Source: Cytophaga sp. FL35 (GTDB taxonomy: Bacteria > Bacteroidota > Bacteroidia > Flavobacteriales > Flavobacteriaceae). Taken from it: DNA of 64,000 bases. Shown one piece after another: positions 42,801 to 50,315 of the stretch. A model generated the notes under the pieces. It worked only from the letters and a program-made list of their open reading frames with translations, did not search any database and was not told where the DNA came from. The stretch's first letter is position 1, and each line of letters starts with the position of its first letter. The stretch covers positions 1 to 64,000 of the forward strand of contig NZ_JACSOH010000017.1 in the NCBI RefSeq assembly GCF_014349235.1. Reading direction: 5' to 3'. The position numbers and the translations under genes are program-made.

Positions 42801-43239
42801 TACCGGTAATGGCTTGCTGTAAGTCTTCGGGCCGCGGTTTAAGCGTGCTTATTTTGTCGGGGACAGCTATTTTTTCAATTTTCCGCAAAAGAATCTTGCG
42901 GTCATCGATTTCATAGGTCGTTTTCCCCAAATTAAATAGCCTTGCCAGCACTTGATCAATAGATGCTTTTCTCACTTTAACGCTGACCCTTCGTGTTAAA
43001 TCGACCGCATCGGTATGGTAGAAGAATTTAAACTCGGTTTTGGTTTCAATTTCTTCCAATACTTCTTTTACCGTGGCATTTTGCTCGTCTAAGGTCAGCT
43101 TGGTTTTTTGGGCATACGAAGAATTGGCGTGAACCAAAAAGCCTAAGGTCAAGAAAAAAAGAAGTGAAAACTTCATTTTCAGTTCATAATTAATACGCCA
43201 AAGAGAAGCACCCCTCCCTGACTTTGGTGGTTTTTTCAT
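39820..43239 (-). CDS. SusC/RagA TonB-dependent receptor with STN signalling domain
   Basis: The 1139-residue outer-membrane receptor has a signal peptide ending near NSSYA-Q and an STN (secretin/TonB short N-terminal) domain at about residues 50-110. A carboxypeptidase-D-like domain (about 142-220; ITGTVSDSDGLPLAGANI) and a plug (about 230-345; GLDEVVVVGYGTQKKSDLTGAV, IRIRGSNSLNASNEPLYVIDG) follow, then a barrel ending in LLGLSASF. The STN domain is the contact for FecR, so it pairs with the anti-sigma factor at 43378-44544 for transenvelope induction by substrate. An alternative start at ATG 43176 directly precedes the signal peptide core; the longer form is common in this group. Confidence 0.95.
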   Translation of the reverse strand: MKKPPKSGRGASLWRINYELKMKFSLLFFLTLGFLVHANSSYAQKTKLTLDEQNATVKEVLEEIETKTEFKFFYHTDAVDLTRRVSVKVRKASIDQVLARLFNLGKTTYEIDDRKILLRKIEKIAVPDKISTLKPRPEDLQQAITGTVSDSDGLPLAGANIIEKGTTNGTQTDFDGNFSISVADDNAILEVSYIGFASKAIPVNNQSSLTITLEESAAGLDEVVVVGYGTQKKSDLTGAVASLSPDDLNPGANSSVDQLMLGRAAGVQINQASSEPGGGLAIRIRGSNSLNASNEPLYVIDGFPIDNSPNLGSGGVAQVSDNQSPRNPLNALNPADIQSIEILKDASATAIYGSRGANGVILITTKKGKQGKINITYDVYGGVQNVAKQLDVLSTSEYIKAINDLSIAQGNNSLFSNEDIESIGVGVDWQDEIFRSAPISNHTLSVSGASDKTSYYASVNYFDQEGVVENSGLKRYTGRINLETKIGERAQIGVNFNTSLIKDNNSIDGINTNENAGPIYASLLYDPTEPIFNPDGSFSQSSNLTVNNPVTLIRGITSLNETNRTFGSAFVNYNFSDLLSGKFNFGTDRQNSRRDIYNNKNTLRGGGADGIAAINTLERSNYLFEYTMTYNKEFDKNQALTILGGVTYQKFDTRFFAGDISGFPTDNLTTNNLALGNTNTDNLYSGKEENTLLSYLGRVNYNLFNKILFTGSLRADGSSRFGANNKWGYFPSVAVGYKLEEEDFIPDYISQLKLRASWGQTGNQEIGNYASQLTFGTGPEVIYDGIAQVGIRPSRIANPDLKWETTEQFNLGLDIGISGGRYSATIDYFTKSSKDLLFNLPLPSASGYSSVLSNVGVVKNKGFEFLLNSTNIINDNFKWSTSFNFSAIRNEVVDLGRIESIVTGNIQAVGNTAIIQRESPLSSYYGYVVTGIFQEGDDIANSAQPTAEPGFPIFEDLNGDGVINPDDQTIIGNPYPDFTYGIQNSISYKNLQLDFFFQGQSGVDLININLIESIYPANFRRNRLSEPILNRWTPQNTDTKWPSATNPNAYGPSKVNTLTIQDASYIRLKNVQLSYNVPTEPIDFLNSMRVYLTGQNLFTITDYVGFDPEANSFGRSNVRVDYSSYPLARTYLLGLSASF

Positions 43240-43283
43240 AATTTTGAGTGTTTATTGATGATTACTTAAAGTGATCATTCACG

Positions 43284-43315
43284 AAATCGGGAAATGTTGC
43301 ACCATTTTCCGATTT
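43284..43315. promoter_or_regulatory. Hairpin between fecR and susC
   Basis: AAATCGGGAAAT and ATTTTCCGATTT form a 12-bp stem with one G-T wobble and an 8-base loop. It sits in the 138-base gap between the fecR stop and the susC start, with an adjoining T-run on the plus strand. It may terminate or attenuate fecR transcription ahead of susC, or stabilise the susC leader. Confidence 0.5.
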
Positions 43316-43377
43316 TTTTATGATGATGATCAATCTTGTATTTTACAAGAATGGGTCTATTCGCATACTTTCATTGG

Positions 43378-44544
43378 CTACTTGTTTTCGTTTACAATTA
43401 TCTTGTTCTCTATAATGGTATAATCCACATCATAAGCTTTTTTGAAATAGGAGAATACCTGTTCAATGGTTTCATACTCCGTTTCTACGGTAGCATTAAA
43501 GGTTTCATTGGCGATGGCCTTATTATTATTGATGATGACCACATTGTAATGCCGTTCTAATTTTCTGATGATATTTTCAAAGGTTTCATTTCTAAACACC
43601 AAATTACCTTGTAGCCACGAAGTATATAGCTCGGTATTGACCTTTTGACTACTAAACTCTTTGTGTCGTTTATCTACCCGTCCTTTGTTTCCGGGTTCCA
43701 AGAAATTCTCGGCCTGTCTTTTCCCTTCTCCCATGGCGTTCATACTTACCGATCCGTCGACCAGCACTACTTCGTAGGCCTCATCTTCAGGATAATTGGC
43801 CATATTGAACTTGGTTCCGTATACCCTAACATCCAATTCTTGCGAATTGACGACGAATTGCCTTTCCTTATTATGGCTCACTTCAAAAAAGGCCTCTCCG
43901 ACCAGCTGCACTTCTCGCGGTTTATTATCGAGAAAGACCGAAGGGTAAGTCAAAACACTACCGGCGTTTAAATACACTTTAGTGCTATCGGACAATAAAA
44001 TTTCAAAGCGCTTACCTCTTGGTATGGTCAGCGTATTCATAATCGGCTCCACCGAAGTGTTCAAATTCGCATAGCTCAATTGATTTCCGGATTGCTGGCC
44101 GACGACCTCCCCGTTCTCAGTGGTTACATTCCCATTTTCATTTTCCGAGATGACCTGTACCTGTCCGTTGCCTAATTGCAGGGTGATGGTATTTTCTCGC
44201 GGAATAATTACTTTTTCGGTGGTAATCACCGATTCCTTTTTTAAGAGAAATCCCAACCCCAGGAACAGGAGGGCTATGGCCGCATATTTCATGAATTTCA
44301 TCATAGGCAGCGGAACGATTGGCCGGGTATTCTTCTTTATCTGCTTGATCAACTCTTGTCGTACTTTCTCTAGATCTGGGTCGTGCATGGCTATATTAAG
44401 GGCAAATTGGGTATTTACATAAGCTTTGAAAACAGCTTGGTTATTTTCATCTTCCAACCAAGTATTCAAAAGGTTTAAGTCTTCCACATCGGCAGATTGC
44501 GAAAGAAACTTTACAATACTGTTTTCGATATTTTTAGGGACCAT
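43378..44544 (-). CDS. FecR-family anti-sigma factor
   Basis: The 388-residue protein has a cytoplasmic N-terminal part (residues 1-80; EDLNLLNTWLEDENNQAVFKAY), one membrane helix (about 84-104) and a periplasmic FecR domain. Typical FecR pieces are IPRGKRFEILLSDSTKVYLNAGSVLTYP, REVQLVGEAFFEV and a DUF4974-type C-terminus with LVFRNETFENIIRKLERHYNV. It would hold the ECF sigma factor until SusC signals. It is encoded divergently from the sigma gene across a 116-base intergenic region, and upstream of susC on the same strand. Confidence 0.93.
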   Translation of the reverse strand: MVPKNIENSIVKFLSQSADVEDLNLLNTWLEDENNQAVFKAYVNTQFALNIAMHDPDLEKVRQELIKQIKKNTRPIVPLPMMKFMKYAAIALLFLGLGFLLKKESVITTEKVIIPRENTITLQLGNGQVQVISENENGNVTTENGEVVGQQSGNQLSYANLNTSVEPIMNTLTIPRGKRFEILLSDSTKVYLNAGSVLTYPSVFLDNKPREVQLVGEAFFEVSHNKERQFVVNSQELDVRVYGTKFNMANYPEDEAYEVVLVDGSVSMNAMGEGKRQAENFLEPGNKGRVDKRHKEFSSQKVNTELYTSWLQGNLVFRNETFENIIRKLERHYNVVIINNNKAIANETFNATVETEYETIEQVFSYFKKAYDVDYTIIENKIIVNENK

Positions 44545-44660
44545 TTCTGTTTTGCTCTTTATTATTCTACAAGCGACATTTTCAATACCCTAACTTTTTT
44601 TTAATTTTTTTTTGAATATCATATAATTTTTATTGTTTATTTGTGATATAGTCAGTGTTT

Positions 44661-45263
44661 ATGAATTTTGAAGACAATAAAATTTTAGTCACCGAATTAA
44701 AAAAAGGAAGCGAAAAAGCCTATATGTTCTTGCTGAACAAATACCATCGCCCACTAAATGCCTATGCCCTGACCTTGACCCATGAAGCCTCGAGTGCCCA
44801 AGACATCGTACAAAATGTATTTTTAAAAACTTGGAAGTCTAGAAAAAAACTAAATCCCGATTTTGCCATCAGGGGTTTCCTCTATAAATGTGTTTACAAT
44901 GAGTTTTTAAACCATTACCAGAAAAACAAGTCCGTTTTCTTATTACACCAGAAATACCTCGAATTTGCGCACCAGGTCGCCGAAGAAAGTGATGATACAG
45001 CTATTGCAAGAATGATTGAAATTGTCAATAATGAGATTCAAAAACTACCTCCAAAGTGCCAAAAGGTGTTTATTTTAAGTAAAAAAGAGGGCTTGACGAA
45101 TAATGAAATTGCCGATTACTTAAATATTTCGATAAAAACGGTGGAAGCCCAGATTACAAAAGCATTCGTCATCCTCAAAAACAAATTGGGAGAGAAGTAT
45201 GCACATGTGATGTTTCTGGTTTTTGATCAGCCACACTTGAGACCTATAACTGTTGTTAAATAG
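44661..45263 (+). CDS. ECF sigma factor (RNA polymerase sigma-70, Bacteroidota PUL type)
   Basis: Started at ATG 44661 (a GTG two codons earlier is possible), the 200-residue protein shows region 2 (HEASSAQDIVQNVFLKTW) and region 4 (LPPKCQKVFILSKKEGLTNNEIADYLNISIKTVEAQI). These are the two DNA-binding modules of ECF sigma factors. It should direct polymerase to the susCD-sulfatase promoter once released by FecR. It is the only plus-strand gene of the PUL and ends in a terminator at 45279-45314. Confidence 0.93.
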   Translation: MNFEDNKILVTELKKGSEKAYMFLLNKYHRPLNAYALTLTHEASSAQDIVQNVFLKTWKSRKKLNPDFAIRGFLYKCVYNEFLNHYQKNKSVFLLHQKYLEFAHQVAEESDDTAIARMIEIVNNEIQKLPPKCQKVFILSKKEGLTNNEIADYLNISIKTVEAQITKAFVILKNKLGEKYAHVMFLVFDQPHLRPITVVK

Positions 45264-45278
45264 ACCATGGTTTAAAAC

Positions 45279-45314
45279 AAAAAAGAGCCACCGATTTCTC
45301 AGTGGCTCTTTTTT
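45279..45314 (+). terminator. Terminator after the ECF sigma gene
   Basis: AAAAAAGAGCCAC pairs perfectly with GTGGCTCTTTTTT over 13 bp with a 10-base loop, ending in a T-run. It starts 16 bases after the sigma gene stop. Confidence 0.88.
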
Positions 45315-45340
45315 GTCGGGGTGGCAGAACTACCAACCCT
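45315..45340 (-). repeat. tRNA-Pro-like 3' fragment
   Basis: On the minus strand this reads GGTTGGTAGTTC followed by CTGCCACCCCGAC. The last 13 bases correspond to the acceptor/T-stem end typical of Bacteroidota tRNA-Pro. No cloverleaf precedes it, so it is not a functional tRNA. It abuts the terminator of the PUL and may be a leftover attachment site. The identification relies on recall of the tRNA consensus. From here to 45483 nothing else is recognised. Confidence 0.35.
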
Positions 45341-45483
45341 TTCATACCAACCTCTATATCAATTAGTTACTTTACATTTTTCATTTCAGGTAACCGAATA
45401 GGTAACTTTAGACCGCTTCAAATTAACTTTTGTGCAAATTAGATAAAATTTAAAGTATTATATAATAAATGCTAAAAATTAAC

Positions 45484-46623
45484 TTACCCACCTATCACAC
45501 TACTTAGCTTGAACATGGGTAAATACATCGAAACTAAAATAACACCAACAAATAAGCCAACCAGAATAATTATCAGTGGTTCCATTAAGGTCGAAAGCAT
45601 TTTAGATTTTTGCTGTACTTCAATAGCGTACTGTTCATTAAGTCGTTGAAAAATATATTCCGTCTGATTTGTCTCTTCTGCTACTTTTACCAGTGAAACC
45701 ATTTTATTATCGAAAATTTTAATTTGAGACATACTATGACTAAGACTTTGACCAATCAAAACTTGCGATTCAATTTTCATTAATGCTTCTCTTAAAGGAT
45801 AAAAATCTATCATCTTTTCAACCAATTGAATGCTGTTCAGCAAGGGTACCTTTGAAGCGGTCAATAAAGCCACAGCCTGAGTGAATTGGGTCAAGTACAC
45901 CGACTTAATAAAATTACCGACATAAGGTATTTTCATCATTAGTGAGTCTCTTCTTTTTTTGAAAGAAACATTATTCTTAATTAGCTGAAGAGTAATAAAT
46001 AATAAAAAGAAGATACCAATTATCAATGCACCGTAGTCTTCAATAAAAGCGGAAATACTAACAATAATTTTCGTAATGCTAGGCAGGTCCACATTGTTTT
46101 GCCGAAAAATATCTTCAAACATTGGAACCACCATTTTAAGCATAAAAATGACCACTAAGATTGCAGTAAGCAGTATGATTGTAGGATAAGTCAGAGCACT
46201 TATGAGTGCCCTCCTCTGCTCATTTTTTCTCGCATAAAACAATCCCAATTCCTCTACTATTTTTGACAGCGTTCCGGTCTCCTCTCCTATTTTTACGGAA
46301 TGGTACTCATATTCTGAAAACTCCTTTCTTTCAGATAATATCTCAAACAGGCTATTTCCAGAAATTAAAGAATCTACAATTTCACCAAAAAAGATTTGTA
46401 ATTTTTCTTTTTTCTGATTCCCCTGAATTAAAGACAAAGCTTCCTTAAGACTAATCCCTGCCTTAAGCAATACTCCTAACTCAGAATAAAAATCCTCCTT
46501 TTTTTTATTGCCGAAAAACTTTCCGAAGAAAGTAATCTCCTTTTGCAAAGTTTGGGCGAGCCAATTTTCATCGGAGGTCGACGGTTCTGTACTATCAGCT
46601 ATATGTTCCAATTTAAAGCCCAT
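45484..46623 (-). CDS. GspF/PilC-type inner-membrane platform protein
   Basis: The 379-residue protein has two GspF domains: a first (about residues 45-165; EDFYSELGVLLKAGISLKEALSLI) ending in a membrane helix, and a second (about 250-375; FTQAVALLTASKVPLLNSIQLVE) ending in a membrane helix (LIIILVGLFVGVILVSMYLPMF). It anchors pseudopilus assembly in type II secretion and type IV pilus machines and works with a GspE/PilB ATPase that is not encoded in this window. It is the last gene of the operon, 3 bases after a pseudopilin stop. Confidence 0.9.
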   Translation of the reverse strand: MGFKLEHIADSTEPSTSDENWLAQTLQKEITFFGKFFGNKKKEDFYSELGVLLKAGISLKEALSLIQGNQKKEKLQIFFGEIVDSLISGNSLFEILSERKEFSEYEYHSVKIGEETGTLSKIVEELGLFYARKNEQRRALISALTYPTIILLTAILVVIFMLKMVVPMFEDIFRQNNVDLPSITKIIVSISAFIEDYGALIIGIFFLLFITLQLIKNNVSFKKRRDSLMMKIPYVGNFIKSVYLTQFTQAVALLTASKVPLLNSIQLVEKMIDFYPLREALMKIESQVLIGQSLSHSMSQIKIFDNKMVSLVKVAEETNQTEYIFQRLNEQYAIEVQQKSKMLSTLMEPLIIILVGLFVGVILVSMYLPMFKLSSVIGG

Positions 46624-46626
46624 CTT

Positions 46627-47082
46627 CTACTGCATAAAGTTATACGCACTGTTTTGTTTATAAACAAAGAGTGTTTGGTTACCTGATTTCTTATCTGAAA
46701 TGAACTTGAGGGCATCAATTTTTCCTAATTGAACAGGCCGGTTTCGAAAAAAGAAATTTTGACCATCCAATTTTACAAAAAAGGTATCCTTCTCCTTTAC
46801 AATATAATCTTGATATAATTCGTACTGTATCTGCCCCATTGCATTGTTCAACTTGATTTCTTGTCTGTGGGTATCTAGCCAAATACTTTCATAGCTATTG
46901 AAATCAACCCATAGCGACTGTTTTAAAGAATTTAAATCATTTTGTCTCTCATAATTGCCTTGAATACCTAACATTTGATTTTGAACAAGATTTAAAACTG
47001 CAAAAGCCATTCCTACGACAATGGTTGTAATCAATAACGATATGATTATTTCGCTCAGCGTAAAAGCCTTTACTTTCATCAT
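46627..47082 (-). CDS. Pseudopilin-like protein (type II secretion/T4P class)
   Basis: The 151-residue protein opens with MMKVKA-FTLSEIIISLLITTIVVGMAF, a prepilin peptidase site (A at -1, then FTLSE with the conserved Glu at +5) followed by the hydrophobic assembly helix. The globular C-terminal part has no recognised motifs. It would be processed and polymerised with the other pseudopilins encoded by this operon. It overlaps or abuts its neighbours with 1-3 base gaps. Confidence 0.85.
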   Translation of the reverse strand: MMKVKAFTLSEIIISLLITTIVVGMAFAVLNLVQNQMLGIQGNYERQNDLNSLKQSLWVDFNSYESIWLDTHRQEIKLNNAMGQIQYELYQDYIVKEKDTFFVKLDGQNFFFRNRPVQLGKIDALKFISDKKSGNQTLFVYKQNSAYNFMQ

Positions 47083-47083
47083 T

Positions 47084-47416
47084 TCAATTTAGAATGAGTT
47101 TATCGATAAAAGATTTATTCCGGTCATTGTTTGTTGCCTTCAGGTAAATCACAGAGATCCCATTTTCCATTCTTTTTTCAACCGATACTTCCCATAGCCC
47201 GCGTTTCTCATAGAAGGGAAGTTCTATTTCACCATGGGAAAATTGATATTTTAGTACCCTGAGATTTTCCTTAATTCCGTCGTTACGGCTATTAATAGAT
47301 GTGAAAAGCAAATTATTCATTAGTAAACTTGAGACCATAAAAATGATAACTATCAAAATAGTGGCCACTAAGGTTTCCATTAATGTCGAACCTTTTATTT
47401 TTTTCAATACAGCCAT
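47084..47416 (-). CDS. Pseudopilin-like protein (minor)
   Basis: The 110-residue protein has the prepilin-type start KKIKG-STLMETLVATILIVIIFMVSSLL: cleavage after Gly with Glu at +5, then an approximately 20-residue hydrophobic helix. The short C-terminal domain (LPFYEKRGLWEVSVEKRMEN) suggests a minor pseudopilin. The start lies 13 bases inside the upstream gene, so translation is coupled. Confidence 0.8.
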   Translation of the reverse strand: MAVLKKIKGSTLMETLVATILIVIIFMVSSLLMNNLLFTSINSRNDGIKENLRVLKYQFSHGEIELPFYEKRGLWEVSVEKRMENGISVIYLKATNNDRNKSFIDKLILN

Positions 47417-48660
47417 TTAGCAACCTTTTTTGTAATACTTTCTCCTACCACCATTCCTACATATTCTTTAGGAAGACCACTGCCATCAATTACGCCATTG
47501 TACAAATGATTTTGATAAATGCTACCATTTTCAATAGCTAAAAACCCATTGGTAGTTACATTACCCAATACTGTTCCCTTTAATTCCAAATTCCCCTTGC
47601 AATAAATTTCACCACGAATTAAAGCTTCATTTTCAACCTTTATTTGCGGAAAATACCGCTGTTTCTCAATATCTCCCAAGTATAAAACACTGCCATTAAT
47701 CACACTTCCCATTCCAATTTGCAAGGGAATATCAGATTTTTTTAATTCGTCCTTTTCAGAATTCTCGAAAAGCACAATGGCAGAAGGATAGGTTAATTCA
47801 CAATTTTTTCCAACTGAAATATTATTAGTGGAAATAGCCTGAAAGCTACCTTTAACATTATTCTTAATATTAATCTCAGGAGCGACCAAAATTACCTCAT
47901 TCAAATAGGCCGAAGGCTCTACCACTATTCTATGTGTCGCATAGACTATAAAATTGCCTGTTAGACTTAAATCACTTAAAACTATGGTATGATCAATAAT
48001 TAGGTCGGTAGGCTTTTGAAAGGAATTTTTATACGCACCTCCTTTTTTGAGTTGTATTCTATTCTCTACATTATCTGGCCCTTCTAAAATGCGGTCCAAG
48101 TTAGTCAGTAGCCCCGTATCTAACATGGGTAGTTTTGAACGACTAGTGTTTTGCCTCCCATAAATCAACTTATTACGATAGTAAGAATTACCAGAAATAT
48201 TGCCCATTCGTACGCCTTGCTCCGGTAATGCCACATCTCCCGTAATTTTAGCGCTTCCAGCAATAACCAAGGGTCGCTGATTATCTTTTAGGTACAAGAC
48301 TTTAAAACCACTCTCTATACCTTTTCCTATCAAAGCTGACCTTGTAAATTGTTGCCTTTTAAATTTTGAAAGCACAGCATACTTTTCATAGACCCCCCAA
48401 TAACTTTTCGAAACTGTAGTTTCTATATTTAAATCGTTAAAGGAAGGTATTGCTAAGTCATTTTCGTTATTACTACCCGCTGCATAACTAAAGGCATTTT
48501 GGGTATTTTCTATCAAGGCTATAGAAGTATCGGTCTGTTTATGAAAAAAATTATGGGTGTAGGTAATGAGCACAAAACCGGTTAGCAACAAAGCAATAAC
48601 CACCCCTATAAAGAGAACAAATTGTAATGCGCCTGCTTTTATTTTTGTCAAGCCCTTCAT
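47404..48660 (-). CDS. GspK/PilX-like pilus-assembly protein with bactofilin-like beta domain
   Basis: The 418-residue protein has a prepilin-like N-terminus (KIKAG-ALQFVLFIGVVIALLLTGFVLITY) in which the +5 Glu is absent, as in GspK-type tip pseudopilins. The rest (about residues 150-400) is dominated by short hydrophobic beta repeats with NITGDV-type turns (GKNCELTYPSAIVLF, RGEIYCKGNLELKGTVLGNVTTNG), suggesting a parallel beta-helix like bactofilins. It overlaps the upstream gene by 4 bases. The function as pilus tip or cap is inference. Confidence 0.65.
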   Translation of the reverse strand: MKGLTKIKAGALQFVLFIGVVIALLLTGFVLITYTHNFFHKQTDTSIALIENTQNAFSYAAGSNNENDLAIPSFNDLNIETTVSKSYWGVYEKYAVLSKFKRQQFTRSALIGKGIESGFKVLYLKDNQRPLVIAGSAKITGDVALPEQGVRMGNISGNSYYRNKLIYGRQNTSRSKLPMLDTGLLTNLDRILEGPDNVENRIQLKKGGAYKNSFQKPTDLIIDHTIVLSDLSLTGNFIVYATHRIVVEPSAYLNEVILVAPEINIKNNVKGSFQAISTNNISVGKNCELTYPSAIVLFENSEKDELKKSDIPLQIGMGSVINGSVLYLGDIEKQRYFPQIKVENEALIRGEIYCKGNLELKGTVLGNVTTNGFLAIENGSIYQNHLYNGVIDGSGLPKEYVGMVVGESITKKVAKWLY

Positions 48661-49127
48661 TCGGTGATATCGATATGAACTATTTTGCCATTGTATTTTA
48701 CCATTACCTTTTTAGTACTGCCAGAAAGTAACCTTACATCGTCAATGATATCTTTCACTTCCATCATATGTTGTTGGCCATCAATGGATATAAAGAATAT
48801 CTTATTCTTCGTAGTGCTTTCTGTTATATAACCTGTATACAGAATCTTCTTATCCGGTACTTTAGTAAAGTTCGTGTTCGTTTTTAATGATTTTTTCTTT
48901 GGTGATTTGGGAATGGGCATAATCCCTAAAAAAGGGTCTCGGTAATTCGCCAAGATGCTAAAGGTATCCCGTTTGGCAATTTCCAGTGGGCGAAATTGAT
49001 CGACGACCTCGTTTTTGGGTGCTTGATGGTTTTTCGGAGAAATGGTTTTTACAATTTTGAAACCTAGAACACCCCAAATAAGCATGACTGCGCCCAGTAA
49101 GAGATATGTCTTCTGATTTTTTTTCAA
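48657..49127 (-). CDS. GspC/PilP-like membrane protein
   Basis: The 156-residue protein has an N-terminal membrane helix (about residues 8-27), then a Pro/Lys-rich linker (PIPKSPKKKSLKTNTN) and a small beta domain ending VMVKYNGKIVHIDIT. This layout (helix, linker, homology-region-like domain with YRDPFLG before it) fits the GspC/PilP group that links the inner-membrane platform to the secretin. It overlaps the next gene (4 bases) and follows a lipoprotein gene by 2 bases. The assignment is based on architecture, not on a strong motif. Confidence 0.6.
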   Translation of the reverse strand: MKKNQKTYLLLGAVMLIWGVLGFKIVKTISPKNHQAPKNEVVDQFRPLEIAKRDTFSILANYRDPFLGIMPIPKSPKKKSLKTNTNFTKVPDKKILYTGYITESTTKNKIFFISIDGQQHMMEVKDIIDDVRLLSGSTKKVMVKYNGKIVHIDITE

Positions 49128-49129
49128 TT

Positions 49130-49540
49130 TTATTCGCCTTGGTTTTCACTAATCTGTACTATAAACTTATTCGCTGTATAAACCGTTTCATAACCACTGT
49201 TTACAGCCTTAACACGCCATTCATAGTTTCCGCTGGCTAAATTCTTGGTAGCCTTTGTTCCTAAAAACGTGCTATCTAAAACAATTGTGCTGTCCAAGAG
49301 TATTTCCGCGGCCTGTTCAAAACTTGGCCTGACCACCTGAATTTTGTAGGATTCAGTATCGGCTGTTTCGTGCCAAGCAAAATTCACATTTGTCAAAGTC
49401 ACTATGGCGCTATCTTTGGGTGCAATCACTTCAACAACTTGGTTGGAAATATCCGGTACCTCCAACACTTCTTCACAACCAAATAGAACCGATATTGTTA
49501 TCACTGTGAGAGCTTTGAAAAGTTTTACTAACGAATTCAT
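49130..49540 (-). CDS. Lipoprotein with fibronectin/Ig-like domain
   Basis: The 136-residue protein has a lipoprotein signal (VLFGCEEVLEVPD; Cys at about residue 22) and one Ig/FN3-type beta domain, with the typical YKIQV...ASGNYEWRVKAVNSG ending strand pattern. It follows the upstream lipoprotein gene with a 4-base overlap (ATGA). Its presence inside the pseudopilus operon suggests a periplasmic or surface-associated adaptor; the function is unknown. Confidence 0.65.
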   Translation of the reverse strand: MNSLVKLFKALTVITISVLFGCEEVLEVPDISNQVVEVIAPKDSAIVTLTNVNFAWHETADTESYKIQVVRPSFEQAAEILLDSTIVLDSTFLGTKATKNLASGNYEWRVKAVNSGYETVYTANKFIVQISENQGE

Positions 49541-50259
49541 AGTTTTAGGTAGGATTGATTTTTTTCTAACTTATTAGCTTTATTTTTAGTCCCCTTGGGA
49601 CATTGACTTGGCTTATCAACAATCGTTGCTATTGTGGGATTCCCGTACCGATCTAAACTCCAACAAAAATTGGAAAGCTCGTAATCGAAAACTTTCAAAT
49701 CGGTAATATCAATAATCGCTTTTTTACCCTCATTGAAAACTTCAAGACTCAAAACTCCATTTTTGTCCTTTACCAGAAAAACTCCGTCGGCATTTATTAA
49801 AGATGTTGCATTTACTGCGGTATATATGAAGGATACATTGGTTACAATTCCTATTTCATTTTCTAAGCTTATATAGTCTCGAACACGTTTATTGCTTACC
49901 GAATTAAAATTTTCTTGCAAGAGAATTTCATCACCTATTTCTAATGTAAAATATTTGGGTTTTACAGGTAACGAATCGACATATTGAAAATAAGGAGAAA
50001 CCCCACTTCTATCCATTAAAGCGGCGTACTTCTTATACATAGTTTTATTAAATTGCGGATTGCTAACCACTAGCGGAGTTTTTTGATCTAAGTCAGGTGT
50101 TCCCGCCTGGTGGAAATTGGTTGATAGAATGTTCCCTCTTTCTACCCCAAGGTTGCTTAAAAAAGGGAGGGTAGTGTCATTTGTGTCTCCTATTTGGGTA
50201 ATGGATCCACATGACCATATAAAAAGAGTTAACAACAAGGTAAGGTAGACGTATCGCAT
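49537..50259 (-). CDS. Lipoprotein of unknown function
   Basis: The 240-residue protein starts with a lipoprotein signal (LFIWSCGSITQIGD; Cys at about residue 17) and has a mixed beta-rich body without recognised motifs. The segment LNADGVFLVKDKNGVLSLEVFNEG shows repeat-like beta strands. It is first of the seven-gene pseudopilus operon. The large T9SS type B gene lies 56 bases upstream on the same strand, so the two may be transcribed together. Confidence 0.6.
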   Translation of the reverse strand: MRYVYLTLLLTLFIWSCGSITQIGDTNDTTLPFLSNLGVERGNILSTNFHQAGTPDLDQKTPLVVSNPQFNKTMYKKYAALMDRSGVSPYFQYVDSLPVKPKYFTLEIGDEILLQENFNSVSNKRVRDYISLENEIGIVTNVSFIYTAVNATSLINADGVFLVKDKNGVLSLEVFNEGKKAIIDITDLKVFDYELSNFCWSLDRYGNPTIATIVDKPSQCPKGTKNKANKLEKNQSYLKL

Positions 50260-50315
50260 AGGTAAGATTCTTAGATACTTTAACGAAAAACCTTGGTTTG
50301 TGTTGTGTTCCTCCT

